A DNA stretch of 57,839 nucleotides from Saprospiraceae bacterium. Its GTDB lineage: Bacteria > Bacteroidota > Bacteroidia > Chitinophagales > Saprospiraceae. Each line of letters begins with the position of its first letter. Positions within the stretch are counted from its first letter, which is position 1. The stretch spans positions 1-57,839 of the forward strand of contig JAIYCH010000125.1 in NCBI GenBank assembly GCA_027488135.1. The letters run 5' to 3'. Shown piece by piece: positions 26,105-34,579 of the stretch. A program made the translations under genes and the position numbers. The notes beneath the pieces were generated by a model, which worked only from the letters and a program-made list of their open reading frames with translations, did not search any database and was not told the origin of the DNA.

Positions 26105-26143
26105 AAAAATAATAGGGGAAATAGGCGTTCCCCTATTATTTTT
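26105..26143. terminator. Second perfect hairpin between clpS and the propeller-winged-helix gene
   Basis: AAAAATAATAGGGGAA (26105-26120) pairs perfectly over 16 bases with 26128-26143 around the loop ATAGGCG. The A- and T-rich ends make it usable in either direction. It lies 75 bases after the clpS terminator and 66 before the next gene, so it may be a back-up terminator or an insulator for the downstream gene. Confidence 0.7.
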
Positions 26144-26209
26144 AAAAATCAGTGAATTTTTTTTGTCCAATTTTCGTTCTATATTCGTGAATACGAAAAA
26201 TCTCGATGT

Positions 26210-27649
26210 ATGCTCAGAAATGTTTTTATTTGTTTTATATCGCTCTCATTTTTCATTTCTGAAATTACATGTCAATCAAGAAATCCATCATTAATCCTTT
26301 CTTCTGAGCAGTTTAATATAGCGGTTAATCCTCAAAATGGAGATTATATTGTACTGGCAAAAGATAGTTTTTATTTATTTAATTTGTCAGTATCAGGAGA
26401 TTGGAGACCTTGTAAGTACAAAAAGAACGACCTGGATACAGTATTGAATCAACCTGTAGAATTGAACTTCATTCACGATGCAAAACAAGTTCTTTTCTTT
26501 GCCGGCGGCGGAGGTCAGGTATATCTTTTTAAGGATTCCTCTATTCTTCGGCAGGATAAATCATTTCTGCAAAAAAATCAATTTGGTGCGGCAAGCTTTG
26601 AGTTTAAAGATAAAATCATTCTTTATGGCGGGTATGGTTTTTATTCGTATAAACCATATATGACTGAATTTTCAGATAAAACCAATGAATGGTTCTTAAG
26701 GCCTTATGCTTCTAATCAATATCTACCTGAAGGTAGGCAGGCAGTCGTTTATCAGATAGATAAAAAACGGGGTTATTTTTATATGTCTTCGGGATATACT
26801 TTAAACAAGCCTTATTTTGAAGATGTGGAAAATTTGGATTTAAATGATGTCTGGAGGTTTGACCTGAACACTAACAAATGGAAACAACTTGGTTACATAG
26901 ACGACGACAAGAGAATTAGAAATCTTCGGTTTCCTTTCTTTGCCGGGGGAAATTTCTACGCGATTGAAAAAGGACCGAATAATGCTGTCGTAAAAATTAA
27001 TATAGCTAAGAATTCATTTGAAAAATTTAAAACAGAACATCTGGTTGATCAATCTTTAGTAGAATATGGGGCGGTCTATAATACTAAAGATGGAAACGTT
27101 TTATTGGTAACAAAAGGTAAGGATCAAAGGGATAAACCTGGTTTTATAGTAAGTATAGTACCGCTCAAGGAATTAGAAAAGAACTTAATTATTGCTAAAA
27201 AGTATTATTTCACTGTATTTGATAAACTATGGCCCTTTTTCTTGATGATTGCAGGGCTTGGGAGTTTAGTCTTTTTCAATAGGGCGTTTAAGAAAAGAAA
27301 AAATATTCAACGAAATGAAAAACCAGTCATTCATTTTAATCTAACTGAAAACGAAGTTACTTTTAGTGGTAGCAGAATTCCTTTTGAGGAAGAACAAATT
27401 CAGTTTCTACATTATCTGGTGGAAAACGGGGGAGAAATTTCAAACAATGATTTATTAGACTTTATAAAAAAGGGGCAGGAATCATTAGATACATTAAAAA
27501 AAAGGAAGCTAAAGTTAATAATGGATATAAATCAAATTTTCAAAATTTCAACCGGATTGAGTAATCCGTTTTTGCTTGAACTAAAAGATGATAACGACAG
27601 GAGGTATAAAGACTATCTTATAAACCCAATATATGAAGTGAGGGTGTAA
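26210..27649 (+). CDS. Membrane protein: exported beta-propeller sensor, one TM helix, cytoplasmic winged-helix-like tail
   Basis: I do not recognise a named family. The 479 residues begin with a Sec signal peptide (MLRNVFICFISLSFFISEITC). Residues about 25-325 look like a kelch-type beta-propeller: repeated FYLFNLSV, GAASFEFKDKIILYGGYGFY, DVWRFDLNTNKW and FPFFAGGNFYAIEKG segments. A single helix (LWPFFLMIAGLGSLVFF, about 339-355) is followed by basic residues, placing the C-terminus in the cytoplasm. Residues about 372-479 resemble an OmpR/ToxR-type winged helix: strands IHFNLTENEVTFSGSRIPF, helix EEEQIQFLHYLVENGGEIS, NNDLLDFIK, and a candidate recognition helix DTLKKRKLKLIMDIN. That would make it a one-component regulator with sensor and DNA-binding ends swapped relative to CadC. 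It is flanked by terminators on both sides, so it is a single-gene unit. DNA binding is inference. Confidence 0.65.
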   Translation: MLRNVFICFISLSFFISEITCQSRNPSLILSSEQFNIAVNPQNGDYIVLAKDSFYLFNLSVSGDWRPCKYKKNDLDTVLNQPVELNFIHDAKQVLFFAGGGGQVYLFKDSSILRQDKSFLQKNQFGAASFEFKDKIILYGGYGFYSYKPYMTEFSDKTNEWFLRPYASNQYLPEGRQAVVYQIDKKRGYFYMSSGYTLNKPYFEDVENLDLNDVWRFDLNTNKWKQLGYIDDDKRIRNLRFPFFAGGNFYAIEKGPNNAVVKINIAKNSFEKFKTEHLVDQSLVEYGAVYNTKDGNVLLVTKGKDQRDKPGFIVSIVPLKELEKNLIIAKKYYFTVFDKLWPFFLMIAGLGSLVFFNRAFKKRKNIQRNEKPVIHFNLTENEVTFSGSRIPFEEEQIQFLHYLVENGGEISNNDLLDFIKKGQESLDTLKKRKLKLIMDINQIFKISTGLSNPFLLELKDDNDRRYKDYLINPIYEVRV

Positions 27650-27654
27650 AATAC

Positions 27655-27684
27655 AAAAAGCCAACCCTTTCAGGTTGACTTTTT
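27655..27684. terminator. Bidirectional terminator between the propeller-winged-helix gene and tRNA-Asn
   Basis: AAAAAGCCAACC (27655-27666) pairs with GGTTGACTTTTT (27673-27684) with one mismatch and a six-base loop. Located just past the stop codon of the plus-strand gene and one base past the 3' end of the minus-strand tRNA, it can terminate both. Confidence 0.75.
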
Positions 27685-27685
27685 G

Positions 27686-27759
27686 CGCCTCAGGTAGGGC
27701 TCGAACCTACGACCTACGGATTAACAGTCCGCCGCTCTAACCGGCTGAGCTACTGAGGC
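27686..27759 (-). tRNA. tRNA-Asn (GTT anticodon)
   Basis: The minus strand folds into a complete cloverleaf: acceptor GCCTCAG/CTGAGGC, D-arm GCTC/GAGC, anticodon stem GCGGA/TCCGT with loop CTGTTAA (anticodon GTT), five-base variable region, T-arm GTAGG-TTCGAGC-CCTAC, and discriminator G73, an identity element of tRNA-Asn. The 74-nt gene has no encoded CCA (the next bases are CA), so it needs CCA-adding enzyme. A terminator follows immediately and a good promoter lies 40 bases upstream. Confidence 0.97.
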
Positions 27760-27798
27760 AGGTTAGATGCACCTTCAGATATTTTCAAAAGGCGACTG

Positions 27799-27830
27799 CA
27801 AAAATAGTAGGATTATTAAATAAATTGCAA
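27799..27830 (-). promoter_or_regulatory. Promoter of tRNA-Asn
   Basis: On the minus strand TTGC (27827-27830), a 20-base spacer and TATTTTTG (27799-27806) fit the Bacteroidota promoter (TTTG, 19-21 bases, TAnnTTTG) except for the -33 element, which is shifted by one base. The distance to the tRNA 5' end is 39 bases. Confidence 0.65.
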
Positions 27831-27862
27831 TATTTACACAATAAATTTTAAAAAAAATCACA

Positions 27863-28786
27863 ATGAAATTATTAACCGTTGGTACTGTGGCATTTGACGA
27901 TATTGAAACGCCATTTGGCAGAGCTGAAAAGGCTATTGGTGGCGCTGCAACTTACATATCATTAGCCGCTTCATACTTTGCTGAGCAGGTTAGAATCGTT
28001 TCTGTAGTGGGTGACGATTTTCCTGAAAGCGTTTTACAAGACTTAACAAGTCGCAATATCGATTTGGCAGGGTTGGAAGTAAAAAAAGGTGAAAAGTCGT
28101 TTTTCTGGGCGGGACGATACCACAATGATATGAATTCCAGGGACACCCTTGAAACGCAGCTTAACGTTTTGGCCGATTTTAATCCTATTCTTCCGGAAGA
28201 ATATAAAAGTTCAGATTTTTTAATGTTAGGAAACTTAACACCAGACATTCAATTATCGGTTATTGAACAAATGGTGGGTAAGCCGAAATTAATTGCGTTG
28301 GATACCATGAACTTTTGGATGGATATTGCGATGGAAAGTCTCAAAAAAGTCTTAAAAAGGATTGACATGCTTATTATCAATGATGAAGAAGCCCGGCAAC
28401 TAGCTGGTACCTATTCCTTGGTGACAGCGGCGGCAATGATCCATGAAATGGGACCTAAATTTGTTGTGATTAAAAAAGGAGAACACGGTGCCCTTTTATT
28501 TGAGGGTGAAAATATATTTTATGCTCCTGCATTACCATTGGCGGAGGTTTTTGACCCAACGGGTGCCGGCGATACATTTGCCGGCGGATTGATGGGGTAT
28601 TTAGCTATGACTGGAGAGGTTTCTTTCGAAAATTTAAAAAGAGCCATTATTTACGGTTCAGCAATGGCTTCATTTTGCGTTGAAAAGTTTAGTACGGAAA
28701 GACTGCTGAACCTTTCTAAAGTTGACATTGACGCGCGGATAGAAAAATTTGTTAAACTGGTTAATTTTGATTCTATTCCGGTGTAA
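27863..28786 (+). CDS. PfkB family sugar kinase
   Basis: An ATP-dependent kinase of the ribokinase/PfkB superfamily. The 307-residue protein starts KLLTVGTVAFDDIETPFG and has the GGAATYISLAASYF substrate motif near residue 25. The second PfkB signature, DPTGAGDTFAGG, contains the catalytic aspartate near residue 236. Family substrates include ribose, fructose, adenosine and 2-keto-3-deoxy sugars; the lack of signature residues for any one of these makes a closer call unsafe. The gene is transcribed towards rlmN; their ends are 1 base apart. Confidence 0.88.
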   Translation: MKLLTVGTVAFDDIETPFGRAEKAIGGAATYISLAASYFAEQVRIVSVVGDDFPESVLQDLTSRNIDLAGLEVKKGEKSFFWAGRYHNDMNSRDTLETQLNVLADFNPILPEEYKSSDFLMLGNLTPDIQLSVIEQMVGKPKLIALDTMNFWMDIAMESLKKVLKRIDMLIINDEEARQLAGTYSLVTAAAMIHEMGPKFVVIKKGEHGALLFEGENIFYAPALPLAEVFDPTGAGDTFAGGLMGYLAMTGEVSFENLKRAIIYGSAMASFCVEKFSTERLLNLSKVDIDARIEKFVKLVNFDSIPV

Positions 28787-28787
28787 A

Positions 28788-29828
28788 TTATTCCTGATTG
28801 GCTAACTGTCCGCATGCGGCATCAATATCTTTTCCCCTGCTACGGCGGACAGTTACCATTATTCCTTTTTCCCGGATAGTCTTTGCAAAAATATCTATTT
28901 TATTTCCGCTAGCTTTTTCAAAAGGGGCATCAGGGATAGGGTTGTATTCAATAATATTTATTCTTACTGGAAAATTCCGACATAGTTTAACCAGGTTTAA
29001 AGCATCGGCAACGGAATCATTAAATCCTTGGAAAGCAATATATTCATAACTAATTCTATTCCCAGTTTTTTCAAAATAATAGGAAATAGCTTCCATAATA
29101 GCCTTCAAGTTGTTTGATTCATTAATGGGCATTATCTGATTTCTTTTTTCGTCATCAGCTGCATGAAGAGAAAGAGCTAAATTAGTTTTTGTCCCATCAT
29201 CGGCTAATTGCCGAATCATTTTTCCAATTCCCGCTGTACTGATGGTAATTCGTCGGGCTGCCATGTTCCAGCCCGTCGGCGATGTTAGCTTTTCAATACT
29301 GTCCATAACGGGTTTGTAAGCTAAGAGTGGTTCGCCCATACCCATATAGACAACGTTTGTCAGTTTTTTATTAAAATGCTCGAGGCATAAGTTATTTATA
29401 GCATTCACCTGACTTACAATTTCACCTGCGGTCAGATTTCTTTCTCTTTTCATTTTTCCCGTTGCACAAAAACTGCAAGTTAAACTACAACCAACCTGGC
29501 TGGAAACGCAGACGGTAAATCGGTTTTCATCTAATACAGGAATAAGTACGCTCTCTATGTTAAATCCGTCATGTAATCGGAATCTGGCTTTTATTGTCCC
29601 GTCTTCACTAATTTGTTGTTTGTCCAACGTGATGTTAAGGAATATATAATATTCATTTAGTTTTTCACGAAGAAGAATGGGTAGATTAGTCATTTCCTCG
29701 AAGGACTGAGCGTTATGTTGCCAAAGCCAGGCATATATTTGTTTGGCACGAAAAGATGGCTGGCCCCAGGAGCTTAATAATTCTGATAAACCGGTAAGAG
29801 AAGCCTCTCTAATATCTTGTTGTTTCAT
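28788..29828 (-). CDS. rlmN: 23S rRNA (adenine-2503-C2)-methyltransferase RlmN
   Basis: A radical-SAM enzyme that methylates A2503 of 23S rRNA and A37 of some tRNAs. From 29828 it has 346 residues. The iron-sulfur cluster cysteines are C114, C118 and C121 in CSLTCSFC, and GMGEPLLAYKPV plus the C-terminal GKDIDAACGQL (methyl-carrying cysteine region) are diagnostic. A longer frame reaches 29927 but its first 33 residues run into the pepP end and have no family character. The gene lies 31 bases downstream of the aminopeptidase gene on the same strand. Confidence 0.95.
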   Translation of the reverse strand: MKQQDIREASLTGLSELLSSWGQPSFRAKQIYAWLWQHNAQSFEEMTNLPILLREKLNEYYIFLNITLDKQQISEDGTIKARFRLHDGFNIESVLIPVLDENRFTVCVSSQVGCSLTCSFCATGKMKRERNLTAGEIVSQVNAINNLCLEHFNKKLTNVVYMGMGEPLLAYKPVMDSIEKLTSPTGWNMAARRITISTAGIGKMIRQLADDGTKTNLALSLHAADDEKRNQIMPINESNNLKAIMEAISYYFEKTGNRISYEYIAFQGFNDSVADALNLVKLCRNFPVRINIIEYNPIPDAPFEKASGNKIDIFAKTIREKGIMVTVRRSRGKDIDAACGQLANQE

Positions 29829-29859
29829 AAAAAACGAAATATAGCAATGATAGGGGTAT

Positions 29860-31647
29860 TTAAATAGGAGAACACTGTTGTTGCAGCCATACTTTTTCAT
29901 CATCGGAAATAAATGGGGATAAACCATTCCAAACCAAACGATGGTAATTGTTTAACCATTCTTTTTCATCCTGGTTCAATAGAGATGAATCAATTAGTTG
30001 TAGAGAAATGGGAAACAGGGTTAAATCTTCAAAAGAAAGAAAGCCATTTCCAAGATCTTTACAAAGCAGGATGTTTTCAATGCGAATGCCATATTCTCCT
30101 TCCAGATAAACTCCAGGTTCATTGGTGGTAATCATGCCAGGCTCTAACGGGGTAGTTCCCCTACTAGTTGTAGGGTTTGTTGCAAATCCTTGTGGACCTT
30201 CATGGACTGAGAGAAAAAATCCTACACCATGGCCAGTACCATGAGCGTAATTCAAACCTTCCTTCCAAAGAGGTATTCTGGCTAAAGTATCGAGTTGCAT
30301 ACCCACGGTGCCGAAGGGAAATTGAGCAGAGGCCAATGCAATAAATCCCTTTAACACTAAAGTAAAATGCTTTTTTATTATTAATGGAGGATTGTTTCCA
30401 ATATATATGGTTCTGGTGATATCGGTTGTTCCGTCAAGGTATTGCCCACCGGAATCAACTAAAAGTAATCCACCTTTTTTAATGATAGATGCTTTTTTAA
30501 TAGTAGGATGGTAATGTATTATGGCACCATTACTTTTATAGCCAACAATGGCATTAAAACTTTCTCCCCTGTAATCGGCCTGTTGTGATCTATAAAAGGC
30601 ACATTTTTCTGCAAAATCAAATTCAGAGACTGTATGCTCAATTTCTATTTCACTCTCTAACCACCTAAAGGCACGAATCAGGGCTATACCATCTTTGAGC
30701 ATTGCCTTTTGAATATGCTTTATTTCATTTTTCGTTTTAACCGCCTTGAGTTCCATAATCCAATTGGGGTGAGTCAGACACCTCTCAGGAGGTATAATCT
30801 TGTAAATGGCAGCATTTATCGATTCAGGGTGTACGATAAAGGTGACATCACTCCCTAAATGAGCTATTGACTCCATTATGTTATCATAAGGTAAAATAGT
30901 GATCTTTTCCTTTGATAAGGATTCCTTTATCTGGGAAGGTATTTTCTTTTCGTCGACAAATAAAAAACAAGATTCTTTTCCCAATAATAAATAAGCATAG
31001 AATAAAGGATTAAACGGAATATCATCGCCTCTTAGATTTAATATCCAGGCAATATCATCTAAAGTGGACAGGACAAGATAATCTGCATCTAAAGAAATCA
31101 TTTTAGTTCTCAATACATTCATTTTATTTTCTCTGCTGATAGACGAAAAATGAATATCATGTTCAAAAATCAGGGAAGCAGGCAAGTTAGGTCGGTTTAC
31201 CCATAGTTTGTTAAAAGGGTCATATTGTGGAAAAAGAGTTAAATGATGTGTAGTAAAAAGGGCTGAGATATGGTCAAGCTGATGTATGGAGAAAAGGCGG
31301 GAATCCAAACCGACCTGCTTACCTGGAGTTAGTTGTTTAACTAACCAGGGTAAATGTTCGGGTGCATGAGGTACTTTTTGTTTGTGAAGGGTTATTCCTG
31401 AGCCGGATAACTCAATGTCGGCTTGTATAAAATATCTGGGGTCCGTCCAAAGTGCGGTATAATCTGCCAAAACAATTAAGGTGCCAGCGGAACCTGTAAA
31501 GCCACTTATCCATTCTCTTACGGCCCAATGATCTGCAATATATTCACTTTGATGCGGGTCACCGGAAGGTATAATCACCGCATCTATTTTGTTTTTATGC
31601 ATATCAATCCGTAGAGATTGAATTCGGTTCTTTATAACATCGCTCAT
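29860..31647 (-). CDS. Xaa-Pro aminopeptidase P (M24 family)
   Basis: Removes N-terminal residues that precede proline. The 595-residue length fits the three-domain aminopeptidase P type: two creatinase-like N-terminal domains (DAVIIPSGDPHQSEYIADHW; LNLRGDDIPFNPLFYAY) and the pita-bread catalytic domain. Metal ligands are visible in LVDSGGQYLDGTTDITRT (two Asp), HGTGHGVG (His), TNEPGVYLEG (Glu) and RIENI (Glu). No signal peptide is present, so it is cytoplasmic. A perfect 12-base inverted repeat starts 3 bases upstream of its ATG. rlmN follows after 31 bases. Confidence 0.95.
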   Translation of the reverse strand: MSDVIKNRIQSLRIDMHKNKIDAVIIPSGDPHQSEYIADHWAVREWISGFTGSAGTLIVLADYTALWTDPRYFIQADIELSGSGITLHKQKVPHAPEHLPWLVKQLTPGKQVGLDSRLFSIHQLDHISALFTTHHLTLFPQYDPFNKLWVNRPNLPASLIFEHDIHFSSISRENKMNVLRTKMISLDADYLVLSTLDDIAWILNLRGDDIPFNPLFYAYLLLGKESCFLFVDEKKIPSQIKESLSKEKITILPYDNIMESIAHLGSDVTFIVHPESINAAIYKIIPPERCLTHPNWIMELKAVKTKNEIKHIQKAMLKDGIALIRAFRWLESEIEIEHTVSEFDFAEKCAFYRSQQADYRGESFNAIVGYKSNGAIIHYHPTIKKASIIKKGGLLLVDSGGQYLDGTTDITRTIYIGNNPPLIIKKHFTLVLKGFIALASAQFPFGTVGMQLDTLARIPLWKEGLNYAHGTGHGVGFFLSVHEGPQGFATNPTTSRGTTPLEPGMITTNEPGVYLEGEYGIRIENILLCKDLGNGFLSFEDLTLFPISLQLIDSSLLNQDEKEWLNNYHRLVWNGLSPFISDDEKVWLQQQCSPI

Positions 31648-31649
31648 CC

Positions 31650-31681
31650 TTGATTAATTTTTATTACATAAAATTAATCAA
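31650..31681. repeat. Perfect inverted repeat just upstream of the aminopeptidase P start
   Basis: TTGATTAATTTT (31650-31661) and AAAATTAATCAA (31670-31681) pair over 12 bases around an eight-base spacer. It lies 3 bases from the start codon on the minus strand, where it could be an operator for a dimeric regulator or a 5' UTR hairpin masking the start. With only weak A/T pairs, a DNA-level role is more likely. Confidence 0.5.
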
Positions 31682-31755
31682 AAGAACCTAATGTAATGTT
31701 TAAAGTAGAGGTGTGTTTGTGTTCAGCTAAGAATACACATATAATAAAAAATAGT

Positions 31756-31763
31756 TATATTTG
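31756..31763 (+). promoter_or_regulatory. Candidate -7 element for rpoN
   Basis: TATATTTG matches TAnnTTTG exactly, 32 bases before the rpoN ATG. The expected -33 position, about 20 bases upstream, reads AATA and does not fit, so a regulator or weak promoter is possible. Confidence 0.45.
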
Positions 31764-31795
31764 CTTAATAAACAAATAATTCGGAACAACAAGGT

Positions 31796-33325
31796 ATGCG
31801 GACAGGGTTAAGTCAGAAGCAGATACAGATTCAAAAGCTTTCACCTCAACAGATTCAACTTATGAAGCTGCTGCAGGTTCCTACTGCCTTGTTGGAACAA
31901 AGAATTAAAGAGGAGATTGAAGAAAACCCAGCGCTTGAAGAAGGGGAAAATATAGTAGAAACGGATACACAGGATCAAGACCCTGAAGAATCTGTGGAAA
32001 GTGATATAGAATCGGAGGACGAGCCTGTCATTGACGACGAAATGGAGGTGGTTGACTATATCCAGGAATACCTTGATAATGAAGACGATACTCCGGACTA
32101 TAAGTTACAGGGAGATGGATATAATCCAGAGGAGGAAGAAAAATCTATGCCTGTAGTGCTTGAAAATTCTTTTTACGATTTTTTAGTACAACAAATAGGC
32201 TTGTCCACTTTTTCGAATGAAAAAGAAAGGATTATTGCCAGGCAGATAATCGGAAGTATTGACGAAGACGGTTATTTGAGAAGAGATACCTTTGCTTTAG
32301 TGGACGATTTAATTTTTTCGTTAAATGTCATTGTAACGGAACTGGAGATAGAAGAAGTATTAAAAAAAGTCCAGAGATTTGATCCACCGGGTATAGGCGC
32401 CCGTGATTTACAAGAATGTTTGTTGATACAATTAGCACTTCGTGTTGAACAAACAGGGAAGGAAAGCCAGACAAAAGACGCTTTGATATTGGCTTACAAA
32501 ATGGTGGATAAATATTTTGATGCATTTTCAAAAAAGCACTATGAGAAGTTATTAAAATCTCTCAATATATCAGAAAAGCAGTTAAAACAAGCTGTAGAAG
32601 AAGTGTTGAAATTAAATCCAAAACCATCAAGTGGTTATATTGGCGATGCCAAATCGAGTAATAATCAATATATTATTCCAGATTTTATCATAACAAACCG
32701 CGATGAAGAGCTTGAAGTTATTTTACATTCCAGGAATGCCCCTGAATTAAGAATTAGCGATCATTTCAGGGAAATGCTCAGGACTTACGGTGTTGATAAG
32801 TCGAAAGGTCTGAGTGTCCAGTCTGACAAGGAAGCCGTTAAGTTTATACGACAAAAAATTGAATCTGCCCGCTGGTTCATAGACGCTATTAGACAACGTC
32901 ATGAAACCATGTATAGAACGATGTATGCCATTTTGGAATATCAATATGAGTTTTTTCTAACGGGGGATCAGAAGAAGCTAAAGCCCATGATATTACAAGA
33001 TATTTCAACGGCTACTGGACTAGATGTTTCAACCATTTCCAGGGTAGCCAACAGCAAATACGTACAAACAGAATTTGGGACCAAACGATTGAAGGAATTT
33101 TTCTCTGAATCTATGCAAATGAGCGACGGAGAGGAAGTTTCTACTATTGAGGTGAAGAAGATATTAGGGGAATTAATCGTTGGAGAAGACAAGAAACTTC
33201 CTTTGTCAGATGATAAACTAACGCAGATATTAGGAGAAAAGGGTTACCCAATAGCTCGTAGAACGGTGGCAAAATATAGGGATCAATTGAATATAGCTAA
33301 GGCTTCATTAAGGAAAGAACTTTAA
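31796..33325 (+). CDS. rpoN: RNA polymerase sigma-54 factor RpoN
   Basis: Directs RNA polymerase to -24/-12 promoters that need an AAA activator. The 509 residues contain region I (LSQKQIQIQKLSPQQIQLMKLLQVP, Gln/Leu-rich, activator contact), an acidic region II at about 45-110, the core-binding domain, and the C-terminal helix-turn-helix with the RpoN box ARRTVAKYR near 486-494. The start follows a consensus -7 element. The end overlaps the converging aminotransferase gene by 4 bases, with no terminator between. I saw no sigma-54 activator gene in this window. Confidence 0.97.
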   Translation: MRTGLSQKQIQIQKLSPQQIQLMKLLQVPTALLEQRIKEEIEENPALEEGENIVETDTQDQDPEESVESDIESEDEPVIDDEMEVVDYIQEYLDNEDDTPDYKLQGDGYNPEEEEKSMPVVLENSFYDFLVQQIGLSTFSNEKERIIARQIIGSIDEDGYLRRDTFALVDDLIFSLNVIVTELEIEEVLKKVQRFDPPGIGARDLQECLLIQLALRVEQTGKESQTKDALILAYKMVDKYFDAFSKKHYEKLLKSLNISEKQLKQAVEEVLKLNPKPSSGYIGDAKSSNNQYIIPDFIITNRDEELEVILHSRNAPELRISDHFREMLRTYGVDKSKGLSVQSDKEAVKFIRQKIESARWFIDAIRQRHETMYRTMYAILEYQYEFFLTGDQKKLKPMILQDISTATGLDVSTISRVANSKYVQTEFGTKRLKEFFSESMQMSDGEEVSTIEVKKILGELIVGEDKKLPLSDDKLTQILGEKGYPIARRTVAKYRDQLNIAKASLRKEL

Positions 33326-34509
33326 GGAACTACTTCATTTAAACATTCCATCAAAATAGAGCAAGCCTCGTCAATTTCCTCAAAGGTAATGGTCAAAGGT
33401 GGCGCAATACGAAGAGAGCGATCATTAAACAGAAACCAATCGGTAATTAATCCCTTTTCAATAGCGAGGTGAATCACTTTTCGAACCAAGGCTGCATTAT
33501 CTAATTCTAAGGCCATGAGCAGGCCGGCATGTCTGATTTCTTTTATGAGAGGGTGTTTTAGGTTGGTAATAAATCTATTTGATTTTGCCTGAACCAAAGA
33601 AATCAGGTCACTTTCTATTAAAAATTGGAGCGTAGCGAATGCTGCTGCGGAACTTACCGGGTGTCCACCGAAAGTAGTAATATGGCCTAGCACTGGATTT
33701 TCAGAAAGCCCGGACATTATTTCTTTTGAGGAAATGAAAGCACCGATAGGCATTCCACCGCCTAAACCTTTGGCCAGTAGGAGAATATCAGGAATAACAT
33801 CATATTGACTGAAAGCAAAAAGACTTCCCGTTCTGCCCATACCTGTCTGAATTTCATCAAGAATGAGAAGTGTTCCCGTTGATTTGCAACGGGCTGCAAC
33901 TTGTTTTAAAAAATTTCCATGGGGAAGGCGCACCCCAAATTCAGCTTGTACCGTTTCAAGAATAACCGCCGCCGTTTTGTTGGTAATACGATCCAAACAG
34001 GAAAGACAGTTAAAATCGATATGATTAATGTGAGGAAGTAAGGGAAAAAAGGCTTCTGTAAAGGTCGTTGGAAACATAAGGGATGCCGCACCTTGAGTAC
34101 TGCCATGATAGGCAAATTTTGCTGAAATAATTTCAGAACGGCCCGTATATTTTTTTGCGAGTTTCATAGCTCCTTCAGTTGCTTCGGTGCCGCTATTAAC
34201 CAAATAAACGGAGGATAAATTTTCAGGTAATAAAGAGGCGAGCAGGGACGCCAGTTTAATCTGCGGACTTAATACAAATTCACCATAAACGAGGGTATGC
34301 ATGTATAAATCTACCTGTTTTTTAATAGCATCAACTACAGCTGGGTGTCTGTGGCCTAATACACTAACACTTATTCCAGCAATAACATCCAAATATTTTT
34401 TATCATTGGTATCATACAGATAAACACCTTCTGAACGGACAATTTCCAGGGCTAATGGCGCAGGACTGGTTTGGGCAAGGTGGTTGAGAAAAAGCTGTCG
34501 GTTATTCAT
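33322..34509 (-). CDS. Class III (acetylornithine/4-aminobutyrate-type) PLP aminotransferase
   Basis: The 395-residue protein has the class III aminotransferase pattern: FVNSGTEATEGAMKLA-type loop (LVNSGTEATEGAM), the LLILDEIQTGMGRTG aspartate motif, and the PLP lysine K247 in LLAKGLGGGMPIGA. Members include ArgD, ornithine aminotransferase and GabT; the sequence fits the ArgD/RocD neighbourhood but lacks an arginine-biosynthesis context, so no symbol is given. It is cytoplasmic. It converges on rpoN with a 4-base overlap; upstream is a divergent GH25 gene. Confidence 0.9.
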   Translation of the reverse strand: MNNRQLFLNHLAQTSPAPLALEIVRSEGVYLYDTNDKKYLDVIAGISVSVLGHRHPAVVDAIKKQVDLYMHTLVYGEFVLSPQIKLASLLASLLPENLSSVYLVNSGTEATEGAMKLAKKYTGRSEIISAKFAYHGSTQGAASLMFPTTFTEAFFPLLPHINHIDFNCLSCLDRITNKTAAVILETVQAEFGVRLPHGNFLKQVAARCKSTGTLLILDEIQTGMGRTGSLFAFSQYDVIPDILLLAKGLGGGMPIGAFISSKEIMSGLSENPVLGHITTFGGHPVSSAAAFATLQFLIESDLISLVQAKSNRFITNLKHPLIKEIRHAGLLMALELDNAALVRKVIHLAIEKGLITDWFLFNDRSLRIAPPLTITFEEIDEACSILMECLNEVVP

Positions 34510-34579
34510 ATTTTAATAAACTTAGGCAAAGTAAATAAAATTTGATTATAAATAAGGATATTTGGATAACACTAAAAAA

